DNA of 64,000 nt from Bradyrhizobium semiaridum (GTDB taxonomy: Bacteria; Pseudomonadota; Alphaproteobacteria; Rhizobiales; Xanthobacteraceae). Made by a program: the position numbers and the translations under genes. Position 1 is the first letter of the stretch. Every line of letters begins with the position of its first letter. The notes beneath the pieces are model-generated. The model saw nothing but the letters and a program-made list of their open reading frames with translations. It was not told the DNA's origin and made no database searches. The stretch is from the NCBI RefSeq assembly GCF_020329505.1, contig NZ_JAGKJJ010000036.1, positions 1-64,000 of the forward strand. Direction: 5' to 3'. Positions 1-8,271 of this stretch are shown here, one piece after another.

Positions 1-895
1 CGGCGGCGGCCCCGACCCGCCAGATGTCGATGCGGTTGGTGAAGGTCGGATCGACCCCGACCAGGGCAACCAGCTCGCGCATCGCCGGCGAGATTGAGCA
101 GCCGATCGTGACGATGTTGAAGGTGGCGAGCCCGAGAAAGACCAGCGGGATCCGGATCGCCGGCCATCGCTCGAAGATCCAGGCGATGGCGAGAATGCCG
201 GGCAGCGCCGCGGTGGAGGATTTGCCGCCGGTCTGCGGAAGGAACACGACCGCGAGCAGCGTGATCACCGCGCCGGCGATGCGGCGGCCGGTGGCGTAGA
301 GATAGAGCCCGACGAAGCTGATCACCACCATGGCGGCGGCGGCAACATTCTTGTGCGCGAAATGACCGCGCCAGAGCCCGGCATTCATCGGCTCGCGGGT
401 CTCGCTGGCCTGGTGGATCGCAAGCTGCGGCAGCAGGGCGATGCCGATATAGGCCAGCAGCAGCGCGCCGAGACAGCACATCGTGAGCATACCGGCGAAC
501 TGCCGTTCCGAACGCGGCAGCAGCAGGAAGATGCCGGCATTGACGATCGTCAGCGCGGCCAGCACGACTCGCTTGAGCGCGAGGTCGGGATGCGCCGACA
601 CGGCCGAGACGATCGCAAACCAGAGCAGTGTCACGATCAGGAGGCTGCGTGGCCGCACCGCAAGATGGCGAGCCGGCGAGGAGAACGCGGTCAGCCAGAG
701 GCTCGCCGTCAATCCGAGGAACACGATCTGGTTGATCGTGTTCGAACGGTCGGCGGCCGGGTCTCCCGCGTCGGCGCCCGACAGGTCGATGAACGGCGTC
801 AGCGTGATCAAGTAGAACAGCAGCGTCGCCACGAACAGCGGCGGCCCCAGCACGCCGATCGCTCCGCCCTCGCGGATATCGTCGGCCGGCATCAT
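1..895 (-). CDS. O-antigen ligase / exopolysaccharide polymerase-like membrane protein (3' part missing)
   Basis: The minus-strand frame is open from an ATG at 895 to the window edge, giving about 298 residues. The sequence is a chain of hydrophobic segments (for example LFVATLLFYLITLTPFI, LLLAYIGIALLP, AAAMVVISFVGLYLYATG) with a loop containing GHFAHKNVAA. The H-K-N loop is typical of the Wzy_C/O-antigen ligase family, including ExoQ. Such proteins polymerise or ligate lipid-linked polysaccharide repeats at the periplasmic face. The start overlaps the stop of the Wzz/GumC gene by an ATGA, so the two are translationally coupled. Polymerase and ligase roles cannot be separated from sequence, and the C-terminus lies outside the window. 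Confidence 0.8.
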   Translation of the reverse strand, partial: MMPADDIREGGAIGVLGPPLFVATLLFYLITLTPFIDLSGADAGDPAADRSNTINQIVFLGLTASLWLTAFSSPARHLAVRPRSLLIVTLLWFAIVSAVSAHPDLALKRVVLAALTIVNAGIFLLLPRSERQFAGMLTMCCLGALLLAYIGIALLPQLAIHQASETREPMNAGLWRGHFAHKNVAAAAMVVISFVGLYLYATGRRIAGAVITLLAVVFLPQTGGKSSTAALPGILAIAWIFERWPAIRIPLVFLGLATFNIVTIGCSISPAMRELVALVGVDPTFTNRIDIWRVGAAA

Positions 896-2331
896 GCCGC
901 CTTGCTCCTGGCGAGCCGCAACGCGCCGAGATAGCCGGCACCGGCGAGGAAGCCGGCGCAGAGCAGCAGGCCGAGCAACGCGCCCGCCGCTGCGGCGATG
1001 AGCGGACGCGGCGGCCAGGTCGCGCGCAGCGGCGCGACGGCCGGGGAGATCACCCGCACGTCGGTGGCGTCGATCTGCTGGCGCTCGGCGGCCTCGCCGG
1101 CCCGCTTCAGAACGGTCTGGTAGAGCGCGGTCCTGGCGCCCGCCTCGCGCTCCAGTTCGCGCAGTTTCACCTGGGCCTGGTCGTCGACCGACACGCTGCC
1201 GCGCAGCGCGCGCGTCTCCTGGTTCAGCGTGTCGAGCGCCACCCTGGCCTGATCGACGTCGAGGCGCGCGGCACGGCGCAGCCGCTCGGTCTCCGCCTTG
1301 ATCGCCTTGCCGAGCGCCTCGGACTCGGCCATCGCGTTGAGCATGGCGGGATGCCGCGGCCCCAGCGTCTGCGACAGCGTGGCGATCTGGCGGCGCAAGG
1401 CGGCCTCGTCGGCGAGCAGGCCCGACAGCGTCTGCGACTGCACCGCGCCACCCTGCACGCCGTAGAGCGAAACCGCGCGCGAGACTTCATTGTAGCGCGC
1501 CTCGGCCTCGGCGAGACGCGCTCTCGCATCGGTCAGCTTGCCGTTCATCCGCTCCATCGCCTCGGAGCTGAGCGGCTGGCCGGACGGTCCCTGTTGCAGG
1601 CCATTAGCGCGGCGAAATTCCTCGGTGCGGTCGGCGGCCTCGGTCGCGGCGGCCTTGAGCTCGCCGAGCCGCGCGGCGAGCCCCTGCGCGGCACGCCCGG
1701 CGCGCTCGGCATCGGCGCGCACGATTTCCTCGCGGAACGTCTCGGCGATGGCATTGGCAAGCCGCGCCGAGATCGCAGGCTCGCTCGCCCAGACCGACAG
1801 CGTCACGACATAGGACCGCTCCTGCCGCGTGACGGTGATGCGCTTGGCCAGCGCACTCATCAGCGCGTTGCGTTGCGCCGCCGCCGACGGACGGTCGAAC
1901 AGCCAGCCGAGATCGAGCAAGCGCGGCTTGTCCGCAAATTCCGGATCGCCGATCAGGCCGAGCTTGTCGATCACGCGCCGCAGGACGTTTCCGGACGTGA
2001 TCGTCCGCATCTTGCTCTCGATGTCCAGGATCTGGCTGTCGCTCTGGAAGTTCGCCGTGTAGAGATCGTTCGGGGTCACCACCAGGTTCGTTGGCGGGAT
2101 TGTCAGCTCGGTGATCGCCGTGAACTTCGGTGTCATCAGTTGAGTGATGCCGACGCCTGCGATTGCGCCGGCGAGAACCGCGGCGACGATCCACCGCCAG
2201 CCGCGAAGCAGCCAGCCGGCGACCTGCATGGCGCTGATTGCGGCTCCCGGCATCGAGCCAGTCCCGCTCACCACCCGATACGGGACGGCATCGGTGCGCT
2301 GCGTCCTGCTGTTGTCGGCTGCTGTGTACAT
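892..2331 (-). CDS. Wzz/GumC-type polysaccharide chain-length determinant
   Basis: The 479-residue inner-membrane protein has one transmembrane segment near residues 38-60 (GWLLRGWRWIVAAVLAGAIAGVGI), a long periplasmic coiled-coil region rich in Ala, Glu and Arg (roughly 190-420), and a second membrane segment near the C-terminus after a Pro-rich TWPPRPLI stretch. This is the Wzz/GumC/ExoP-N arrangement, which sets polysaccharide chain length and couples polymerisation to export. No Walker or tyrosine-kinase domain follows the second membrane segment, so it is the kinase-less form. It is followed by an overlapping O-antigen-ligase-like gene. A start a few residues downstream is possible, since there are Met codons near residues 28 and 35. 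Confidence 0.85.
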   Translation of the reverse strand: MYTAADNSRTQRTDAVPYRVVSGTGSMPGAAISAMQVAGWLLRGWRWIVAAVLAGAIAGVGITQLMTPKFTAITELTIPPTNLVVTPNDLYTANFQSDSQILDIESKMRTITSGNVLRRVIDKLGLIGDPEFADKPRLLDLGWLFDRPSAAAQRNALMSALAKRITVTRQERSYVVTLSVWASEPAISARLANAIAETFREEIVRADAERAGRAAQGLAARLGELKAAATEAADRTEEFRRANGLQQGPSGQPLSSEAMERMNGKLTDARARLAEAEARYNEVSRAVSLYGVQGGAVQSQTLSGLLADEAALRRQIATLSQTLGPRHPAMLNAMAESEALGKAIKAETERLRRAARLDVDQARVALDTLNQETRALRGSVSVDDQAQVKLRELEREAGARTALYQTVLKRAGEAAERQQIDATDVRVISPAVAPLRATWPPRPLIAAAAGALLGLLLCAGFLAGAGYLGALRLARSKAA

Positions 2332-2682
2332 GTCAGTTCAATTTCAACTTGTGCCCGTCCGGGCCCACTATCTCCCTCCCGTTTCCGCAGACAACTTTAA
2401 GTAGCTTTTAGCGTTAGGTATTAATGTTAACCTTACTATCAAATTGCGTGATGGGTGCGTTTGCCCTGATATCCCCATCAAAGCTGATGCCTGGCAGCGT
2501 ATTTATCGGACATTAAAATCAACCTTTAATTGAAACTCTGATTGACCCTGCGTGCTGAACCTGCGCACGGACGTTGCCTGCACGACCCGGGCGGAGCGGG
2601 GTCGCCGTTCCGCCCGCAACATCGAATGAGCCTGGCGCCGAACCGTCGGTGCCGGCGGCGCGCAACGAAGGGCTGTAACGCA
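2332..2682. other. AT-rich divergent intergenic region of the polysaccharide locus
   Basis: This 351-bp gap separates the divergent Wzz/GumC and flippase genes. Positions about 2390-2540 are clearly more AT-rich than the surroundings (TTTAAG, TTAATG, TTAACC, ACATTAAAATCAACC), which fits promoters for both operons. The flippase frame stays open upstream to 2542, but that stretch is Arg/Pro-rich and lacks membrane character, so I treat it as leader. I could not assign individual -35/-10 boxes. Confidence 0.45.
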
Positions 2683-4068
2683 ATGCTGTACGTGCAAGCC
2701 GTCAGCCGGACGATCTCGACGGCCACGCCGATGGTCGTCAGCTATCTACTGTCGAGCGGATCGCTGGCGGCGGCGAGCATCGCCCAGCTCGTGACGTTTG
2801 CGATCCTCGCGCGCGCCCTCGGGCCTGCCGAGTTCGGCCTGTTCGTGCAGATATCGGCGGCAACCGCAATCGCGGCACAGATCTGCGGCCTCGGCGGTTC
2901 GGATTGCCTGCTGCGCGGCGTCGCGCGTGATCGGGCGAGGTACGCCCCCCTGCTCGGCCACAATCTGCTCCTGATCGGCCTCTCGGGCATCGTGCTTGTG
3001 CTCGGCGGCGTCGCCGCGATGGAGTTCTGGACGCGCACGGCGTCCGACCCGGCCATCGCCGTCTCGACCGTGGCGCTGCTGCTGTTCAGCAACATCGTGC
3101 TGATCCGCCTGATCCTTCTCGTCGAAACCGTATTCCTCGGTCTCGGCGAGGTGCGCGCCGCAAGCCGCTCCGTGATCGGCTTTGCTCTCGCGCGCACCGC
3201 CACCGCAGCGCTGGCCTGCTTCGCGTTCAAGGCATCGAGCCTCGCGGAATGGGCGGTCTGGCAGTTCTGCGGCCACCTGCTCTATGCGCTGGTGGCGCTG
3301 GCGTGGCTGCGGCCGCTCGGCCGGCCGCAGCTTGCGATCCTGCGCGCGGAGCTGCGTCCCGGCATCCTGTTCAGCTCGCAATTCGTCGTCCGCGCGCTCC
3401 GCTCCAATGTCGACCTGTTCGTGATCGGCCTGTTCACGCCGATCGAAACCGTCGGCAGCTACGGCGTGGCGCGGCGCATCATGGACAGCAGCTATCTTTC
3501 GATCGACGCCTTCAACCGGCTGATCTATCCGCGCTTCGCGCGCGCCAGCCATGACGGCCTGCATCTGGCGCTGCCGGCGGCAAAGCGCGCCCTGGTCGCG
3601 GCGCTCGGCCTCGGCGTCGCGACGTTCCTTGCCGTGTTCGCGCTCGCGCCCGAGCTGCCGCTGCTGTTCGGGCGCGAGTACCATGACCTGCCGTTCTTCG
3701 TGCGCTGCCTGTCGGGCACCGTCATCCTGATCGGCGCCTGGGGCGTTGCGATCGACTTGCTGGGCGCATCGGGCCGGCAAGGCGCGCGCGCCCTGATCCT
3801 CAACAGCATCAATCTCGTCGGCAGCGGCCTGATCGCAGCCGCGACGTGGCTCGCCGCCCCGATCGGCACGTTCGTTGCGCTCTATGCAATCGAGGTACTG
3901 CTCGTCATTTCCACCTGGCTGGTGCTGCTGCGGCTGTCGCGCCGCAGCCGCCGGGATGCAGCACAATTTGCGACGGCAACCGCCGCGCCGTCAGGAAATG
4001 TCCTGGACGACGCGGCTGTCGATCCAGGCCGCCGGAGCCTTGCGGCCCTGGAAGAAGCCGAGCGGTAG
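2683..4068 (+). CDS. Wzx-like polysaccharide flippase
   Basis: From the ATG at 2683 the product is 461 residues with about 12 hydrophobic segments (for example ASIAQLVTFAILARALGPAEFGLFVQISAATAIAAQI and LLLIGLSGIVLVLGGVAAM). The N-terminal LARALGPAEFGLF motif is typical of the PST/Wzx polysaccharide-biosynthesis family, which flips lipid-linked repeat units to the periplasm. I chose 2683 because the membrane sequence begins there and GAAGGG lies about 12 nt upstream; the frame itself is open to 2542. The last 78 bp overlap the convergent glycosyltransferase gene, so the last 25 residues are encoded opposite the other gene's C-terminus. Whether it exports an exopolysaccharide or an O-antigen is not clear. 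Confidence 0.8.
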   Translation: MLYVQAVSRTISTATPMVVSYLLSSGSLAAASIAQLVTFAILARALGPAEFGLFVQISAATAIAAQICGLGGSDCLLRGVARDRARYAPLLGHNLLLIGLSGIVLVLGGVAAMEFWTRTASDPAIAVSTVALLLFSNIVLIRLILLVETVFLGLGEVRAASRSVIGFALARTATAALACFAFKASSLAEWAVWQFCGHLLYALVALAWLRPLGRPQLAILRAELRPGILFSSQFVVRALRSNVDLFVIGLFTPIETVGSYGVARRIMDSSYLSIDAFNRLIYPRFARASHDGLHLALPAAKRALVAALGLGVATFLAVFALAPELPLLFGREYHDLPFFVRCLSGTVILIGAWGVAIDLLGASGRQGARALILNSINLVGSGLIAAATWLAAPIGTFVALYAIEVLLVISTWLVLLRLSRRSRRDAAQFATATAAPSGNVLDDAAVDPGRRSLAALEEAER

Positions 4069-4989
4069 CGCCGCAGCGTGGAACAGCCAGGCGACGACGG
4101 CGTAGAGGCCGAGCGACAGGCTGCGCTGGCGGACGCTCATCAATGCGACGATGCCGGCGATCAGCGCGGCATCGATCGCAAGTCCGAGAGCCGGCGGCGT
4201 GGTCAGGAACGGCAGCACGACCATCGCGGCCAGCCACAGATAGACCGCGGCCCATAGCTTCAGCTCGGGCAACTCCTGCACCAGTTGCTTCCATTGCGGC
4301 TTGCCGAACGCCGCGCGCAGCAATTCCCCGATCCCGCGCAAATAGCCCGACTTCCAGCGCCGGACCAGCAGCGCATAGGCATTCACCGCGTGCCCGAAAT
4401 GACGGACGAAGCTGCGGTCGAGACGATGCAGCGTCCAGCCCCGCGCGCGCAATCTCACGCCAAGATCGAACTCCTCATAGCCGTGCAGATTGCGGTCCGA
4501 CAGATATCCGACCTGCTCGATCGCCTCGCGCCGGTAGAGGCCGCCGCCGTTCATGCGATCGATCGCGCCGGTGCGGTTCTCCGGCGAGACCCTGCGGCCG
4601 CGGCGGACATATTCCAGGCTGGTGTCGTTCATCTCCACGACATGGCCGGTCACGCCGGCCGCGCCGGGATTTGCCGCGAGGTAGGCAAGCGCGTCCGGCA
4701 GAAAGGCGGGATCGAGCAGCATGTCGCCGTCCATCAGGCAGACGAACGGCTGGCGGCTATACTGGAAGCCGAGTTGCGGGCCGATGCCGCAACTCGGCGG
4801 GATCGCGGGAACGAGCTGAACGACGCGGACCGGATAGTTGGCCGCGACCGCAAGCGTGCGATCGCGCGAGCCGCCGTCGGCCACGATGATCTCGCCGCCG
4901 ATTCCCTCGAGCGCCGTCAGCACGCTCTCGATCGCAGCGCCGATCCTCGCCTCCTCATTGAGCGTCTTGAGAATGACCGATACCGCCAT
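3991..4989 (-). CDS. Family 2 glycosyltransferase
   Basis: The 332-residue protein starts with the GT-A fold of GT2 enzymes: VSVILKTLNEEARIGAAIESVL, then a DGGSRDRT nucleotide-sugar motif near residues 39-46 and a metal-binding MDGD near residue 90. GYEEFDLGVRLRARGW near residue 180 supplies the usual acidic catalytic region. The C-terminal third has two hydrophobic stretches (AAVYLWLAAMVVLPFL and LYAVVAWLFHAAALPLGFF), suggesting membrane association, so it probably adds a sugar to a lipid-linked repeat unit on the cytoplasmic face. Its 3' end overlaps the convergent flippase gene by 78 bp. Only 13 bp separate it from the upstream GNAT-like gene, so these two form an operon. Confidence 0.85.
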   Translation of the reverse strand: MAVSVILKTLNEEARIGAAIESVLTALEGIGGEIIVADGGSRDRTLAVAANYPVRVVQLVPAIPPSCGIGPQLGFQYSRQPFVCLMDGDMLLDPAFLPDALAYLAANPGAAGVTGHVVEMNDTSLEYVRRGRRVSPENRTGAIDRMNGGGLYRREAIEQVGYLSDRNLHGYEEFDLGVRLRARGWTLHRLDRSFVRHFGHAVNAYALLVRRWKSGYLRGIGELLRAAFGKPQWKQLVQELPELKLWAAVYLWLAAMVVLPFLTTPPALGLAIDAALIAGIVALMSVRQRSLSLGLYAVVAWLFHAAALPLGFFQGRKAPAAWIDSRVVQDIS

Positions 4990-5002
4990 CGTGCCGCCCG
5001 CC

Positions 5003-6142
5003 TCAGTGGAAATCGTTCATCAGCCGGCTCCAGTCCTCGCCCGCCAGCCCGCCGACATAGACGTCGCCGCGCGCGACAGCTTCGCCGACATCCGGCAGCC
5101 GCGTCAGCGCCATCGCGAACGCCCTGTGCCGGAACACCAGCCAGCGCTGCAGCGCCAGTCCCATCATTAGCGCTGGCTGCGCACGGCCGCGGGCCTCGAC
5201 ATGGCCGGAGCTTTCGAGATGCCGGAACATCGCATCGAGCACGGCGATCTCCTGGCCGGGAAGCGACAGGATGTTGAGGACATGCGCGGTCCGCCCCGGC
5301 GCGGCGTAGTAGACGAAGGCGCCGACGATCGCGCCGGTGCGATCCTCCACCGCGCGGATCGTGAATGCGCCGAGCCTGGTGTTCTGCGCCGCCAGCGACA
5401 CCAGCCAGGCGAGCTCATCCTCCGGCCACAGCGGCCGCACCGCATAGTGCGCGATGAGCCGTGGCGCGTGCACGAGAAAATCCGGGATGGACATTTCCGT
5501 CGCCTTCGCCGCACCGGCCTGCTCGGCGTCAGCGCCGCCGCGCCAGCGCCGGAGCAGCATGTCGACAGGCCGCACGAGCGTTGCAAGACCAGGATCCCTG
5601 CGGCGCAGCACCCGCTCACCAACGCGCGCCGCGAAGGCTCCCATCGGACGGAAGCTGCGCGACCATTCGAGGTTCTGAACGGGGATCGGCCGGCCGCCGA
5701 TCGCCAGAAGGTGGCTCGCGCTGGTCGGCGACGCGCTGTCGCAGAAGGCAAAGTCCGCACGCCGCGGCCGCAGGGCAAGGATCAGCTGCGCGGCGCCGGC
5801 CGCCTCCTTGTTGGCGTCGGTCATGAAGACGCCGAGCAGCCGCCCCGGCACGATATTGCCGCAGGCGACGAAGCGCATCGGCACCGCAAGCAGCGCACTG
5901 CGGATACGCCCGTCCTGCTGCTCATAGACTTGCGTGCCAACCGTTTCGCTGTGGGAGGGAGAGCCGAGGGTCAGCGCCCGCAGATATGCTTCAAGGTCCT
6001 CGCTCGCCGGCCGGTCGACGCCCCTGAAGACCTTGAGGAACAGGCGGGCGACCGCCGGCACATCGGCTGACGCCATCGCCCTGACGGCGCCCTTGCGCGG
6101 GGCCGGCGCAGCGACCTGCGCTCGTGGTCCGGCCTGCTGCAT
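5003..6142 (-). CDS. GNAT-like acyltransferase of the polysaccharide locus
   Basis: The protein has 379 residues. The segment around 20-150 (VRAMASADVPAVARLFLKVFRG, RLLGVFMTDANKEAAGAAQLILA) looks like a GNAT N-acetyltransferase fold, and a second weaker GNAT-like segment (GAIVGAFVYYAAPGRTAHVLNIL) lies near 270-300. Such double-GNAT proteins occur in exopolysaccharide clusters and may acylate a sugar or an amino-sugar precursor. The substrate cannot be read from the sequence. It lies 13 bp upstream of the glycosyltransferase gene in the same direction. The family call is weak because the acetyl-CoA loop is not canonical. Confidence 0.6.
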   Translation of the reverse strand: MQQAGPRAQVAAPAPRKGAVRAMASADVPAVARLFLKVFRGVDRPASEDLEAYLRALTLGSPSHSETVGTQVYEQQDGRIRSALLAVPMRFVACGNIVPGRLLGVFMTDANKEAAGAAQLILALRPRRADFAFCDSASPTSASHLLAIGGRPIPVQNLEWSRSFRPMGAFAARVGERVLRRRDPGLATLVRPVDMLLRRWRGGADAEQAGAAKATEMSIPDFLVHAPRLIAHYAVRPLWPEDELAWLVSLAAQNTRLGAFTIRAVEDRTGAIVGAFVYYAAPGRTAHVLNILSLPGQEIAVLDAMFRHLESSGHVEARGRAQPALMMGLALQRWLVFRHRAFAMALTRLPDVGEAVARGDVYVGGLAGEDWSRLMNDFH

Positions 6143-6496
6143 CTAGCGCACGGGGATTGGCGGACGCGATCCCGCGTCACGCGGATGTGTAGCCTGGGGA
6201 ACGGTATGAAGCCTTGAGTTCAGCATGCTTCGCCACGTGATGTCGTGCCCAATCGCAACGGCGTCGCCAGACGCCCAGTATCAATAATCTCGAAGTATCG
6301 ATGACCGCCTCATGGCTCACCATGTGGTGCGCTGAGCGGTCATCGTAGTCCCGCAACAGGATCGGAAGCCGCGCACCCGATCCGCCGTCTTGCGTGCTCG
6401 CAACCCTCTATCTTGAGCCGGGAGCCGTCAAGAAATTCAACTTGTGGAGGTTAATGCGGCAAGTGGTCCGGCGGGCAAGGTGGATCGCGTGGCTCG
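6143..6496. other. Intergenic region with a nested palindrome
   Basis: No gene is visible in these 354 bp, which lie upstream of the GNAT-like gene and downstream of the small SH3-like gene, both on the minus strand. The only structure I see is the palindrome at 6300-6344, listed separately. The promoter of the GNAT-glycosyltransferase operon should lie between 6143 and about 6300. Confidence 0.4.
6300..6344. repeat. Nested inverted repeat (cruciform-like), 45 bp
   Basis: The outer arms GATGACCGC (6300-6308) and GCGGTCATC (6336-6344) are perfectly complementary. They continue inward as CTCA and TGA with one bulged C. Inside sits a second small palindrome, CACCATGTGGTG (6318-6329). No T-run follows on either strand, so it is not a standard terminator. 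It lies about 160 bp upstream of the GNAT-like gene start, so an operator or an RNA structure are both possible. Confidence 0.6.
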
Positions 6497-6877
6497 CTAT
6501 TGTTTCGGACTGACCGTGCCGGTGAGCTTCAGCCGCGCCGACCTGACCCAGCCCGAGACATCCTTGCCGGTCTTGGCGTTGAGGTACATCACGGACGACC
6601 AGCCATCGCGGGTTTGCGCATACGCGACGAGTTCATCCTTTGGGACAAGGAAGACCCCGCTGACCGGACAGTGCAGGTTCGGCGCGGAATACAACTTCAC
6701 CCGTCGCGTCCCCGTGACCACGCCGGCCTGCGGCGGCCACAGCAGCGGAACGCGCTTGCTGCCCGATGGCGGCTCCTTGCAGCTCGACGGCGTCTGCGCG
6801 TGCACCGACGCGCCAAGCGCAGCGAGGATCACGGCGCTGCCGACGAGGTAGCCGAGCACGGTCCTGTTCGACATCAT
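6497..6877 (-). CDS. Small secreted SH3-like protein
   Basis: The product is 126 residues. It begins with a clear signal peptide (MMSNRTVLGYLVGSAVILAALGASVHA, cleavage after about residue 27). The mature part RVKLYSAPNLHCPVSGVF...DELVAYAQTRDGWSSVMYLN...VSGWVRSARLKL resembles a bacterial SH3 (SH3b) domain, as found in periplasmic or cell-wall-associated proteins. Two Cys residues could form a disulfide. I set the start at 6877 because GGGAGT sits 5 nt upstream and the signal peptide begins there, although the frame is open to 7291. Binding target and function are unknown. Confidence 0.65.
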   Translation of the reverse strand: MMSNRTVLGYLVGSAVILAALGASVHAQTPSSCKEPPSGSKRVPLLWPPQAGVVTGTRRVKLYSAPNLHCPVSGVFLVPKDELVAYAQTRDGWSSVMYLNAKTGKDVSGWVRSARLKLTGTVSPKQ

Positions 6878-7374
6878 TTTACTCCCGGACGCGCCGACGG
6901 TGCGGCGCGATCGCACGCTACCCCGAGCTGTTGGTCGCCGTCCATGCCGCGCAGGTTCTGCGCGCACGCCGAATTTGCTCGCCGGCGCCGACCACCGCCG
7001 ACATCGGCGGATTTTGACATGTCCCTTTAGGGCATGGCTAACCGAGCTTCGTGGGCGGATCTTAACGAGCCGCAGGCACCATGCGCAAAGACCCCCGATT
7101 GGTCCGGTCATGCGCCATCTGCCTACCATCCTCCTGTCGCGTTGCCCCCGTCGGCCGAACGGGAATTGGCCAACCGCGCGGAGCTGGCTCGGTGGTGCGC
7201 CGCGGCTGGGCGCGGCGTCGTGGCCGAGAGACGGGAGTGGCGAGCCGCTGCACTTCGTTGCCCAGATCGATCTGGCCGATCTCCGCGCCACGGCGCGCCG
7301 GTCGCATCCGACTTCCCTTACGCGGAGTGGCTGCTCAAGCTAGTCTGAAAACCCCGGGATGGAGGTTTTGCAGC
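6878..7374. other. Gene-poor gap between divergent genes
   Basis: I see no credible gene in these 497 bp. Open frames run on both strands, but their products are Arg/Pro-rich without domains, signal peptide or a good ribosome binding site. The region should contain the divergent promoters of the SH3-like gene and the RibD-like reductase gene. I found no clear promoter boxes, repeats or hairpins. Confidence 0.4.
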
Positions 7375-7908
7375 ATGGCGAAGATCGTGTTCGGAATGAA
7401 CGTGTCACTGGACGGCTATGTCGACCATGACGCATATGCGCCGCCGGGTCCCCTGCTGTTTCGTCACTTCATCGAGCAGGTGCGCGGCCTGACCGGCAGC
7501 GTGTACGGCCGCCGCTTGTATGAGCTGATGCGTTATTGGGACGACGACCATCCCGAGTGGACGCCGGAGCAACATGAGTTCGCGGCGGCGTGGCGCAGCC
7601 AGCCGAAATGGGTCGTCTCGCGATCGCTGAAGTCGGTCGGCCCCAACGCCACGCTCGTCGCTGACGACATCGAGGCGTTGATCCGCAGGCTGAAGGCCGA
7701 GCACGCGGGCGAGATCGACGTCGGCGGACCGGACCTTGCGGGAAGTCTCAGCGACCTTGGCCTGATCGATGAGTATCAACTCTACGTCCGTCCCTTCGTG
7801 CTCGGCCGCGGCAAGCCGTTCTTCACCAGCCCCCGCCCGCCGCTCCGCCTGGTCGCCAACGATCGCATCGGCGAGGACACGGTCAGGTTGACCTGCGTGC
7901 CGGCGTGA
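7375..7908 (+). CDS. RibD C-terminal / dihydrofolate-reductase-fold oxidoreductase
   Basis: The 177-residue protein starts MAKIVFGMNVSLDGYVDH, the typical opening of stand-alone RibD_C (DHFR-like) proteins such as YyaP/YwjB. SVYGRRLYELMRYW, DDIEALIRRLKAEHAGEIDVGGPDLAGSL and DEYQLYVRPFVLGRGKPFF are the family's conserved blocks; the GG motif binds NADPH. It is a predicted cytoplasmic NAD(P)H-dependent reductase of unknown substrate, and the family expands widely in soil bacteria. GGAGGT 8 nt upstream supports the start at 7375. It appears to be a single-gene unit. Confidence 0.85.
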   Translation: MAKIVFGMNVSLDGYVDHDAYAPPGPLLFRHFIEQVRGLTGSVYGRRLYELMRYWDDDHPEWTPEQHEFAAAWRSQPKWVVSRSLKSVGPNATLVADDIEALIRRLKAEHAGEIDVGGPDLAGSLSDLGLIDEYQLYVRPFVLGRGKPFFTSPRPPLRLVANDRIGEDTVRLTCVPA

Positions 7909-7975
7909 GGCTGACGCGAGAGGGATGTTCGCCGACACGGCATAGCGCATCGCGGAAATCGTGGATTCAGCGGAA

Positions 7976-8052
7976 TGGCGCGCCCGGAACGATTCGAACG
8001 TCCGACCCTCAGATTCGTAGTCTGATGCTCTATCCAGCTGAGCTACGGGCGC
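7976..8052 (-). tRNA. tRNA-Arg (anticodon ACG)
   Basis: The minus strand folds into a complete cloverleaf. The acceptor stem is GCGCCCG (8052-8046) with CGGGCGC (7986-7980), discriminator G at 7979 and an encoded CCA at 7978-7976. The D arm reads AGCTCAGCTGGATAGAGC. The anticodon loop CTACGAA is closed by CAGA/TCTG and gives ACG, and the T arm contains GTTCGAATC. ACG (wobble inosine) reads CGU, CGC and CGA arginine codons. No integration remnant is seen beside it. Confidence 0.97.
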
Positions 8053-8180
8053 ATTTTCGCGGCAGGGTTCGAAGCCCGCGGGGATCCGGGAGGCCCGAAC
8101 CATCGCGAAAGAGCGCTCTAGCTACAGGCTCCCGGTCCGGTTGGCAAGGTCTGGCTGGCATGTTTGGAACGGCGATTTGA

Positions 8181-8200
8181 CGGGGAGAGCCCCGATTTTT
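8181..8200 (+). terminator. Possible weak intrinsic terminator
   Basis: CGGGG (8181-8185), loop AGAG, CCCCG (8190-8194) and then ATTTTT on the plus strand form a short hairpin plus T-tract. The only plus-strand gene upstream is the RibD-like reductase, about 270 bp away, so the assignment is tentative. It lies just beyond the 3' end of the convergent histidine kinase gene. Confidence 0.3.
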
Positions 8201-8271
8201 CGTCGTTCCGGGGGCTTCGCGCCAGCGACGAGCCCGGATCTCGGGATTCCCGATGCGGGAATGAGACCGGC

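Noticed and set aside
7034-7348. Open frames between the SH3-like and RibD-like genes
   Set aside because: No ribosome binding site and Arg/Pro-rich products; no support from any domain.
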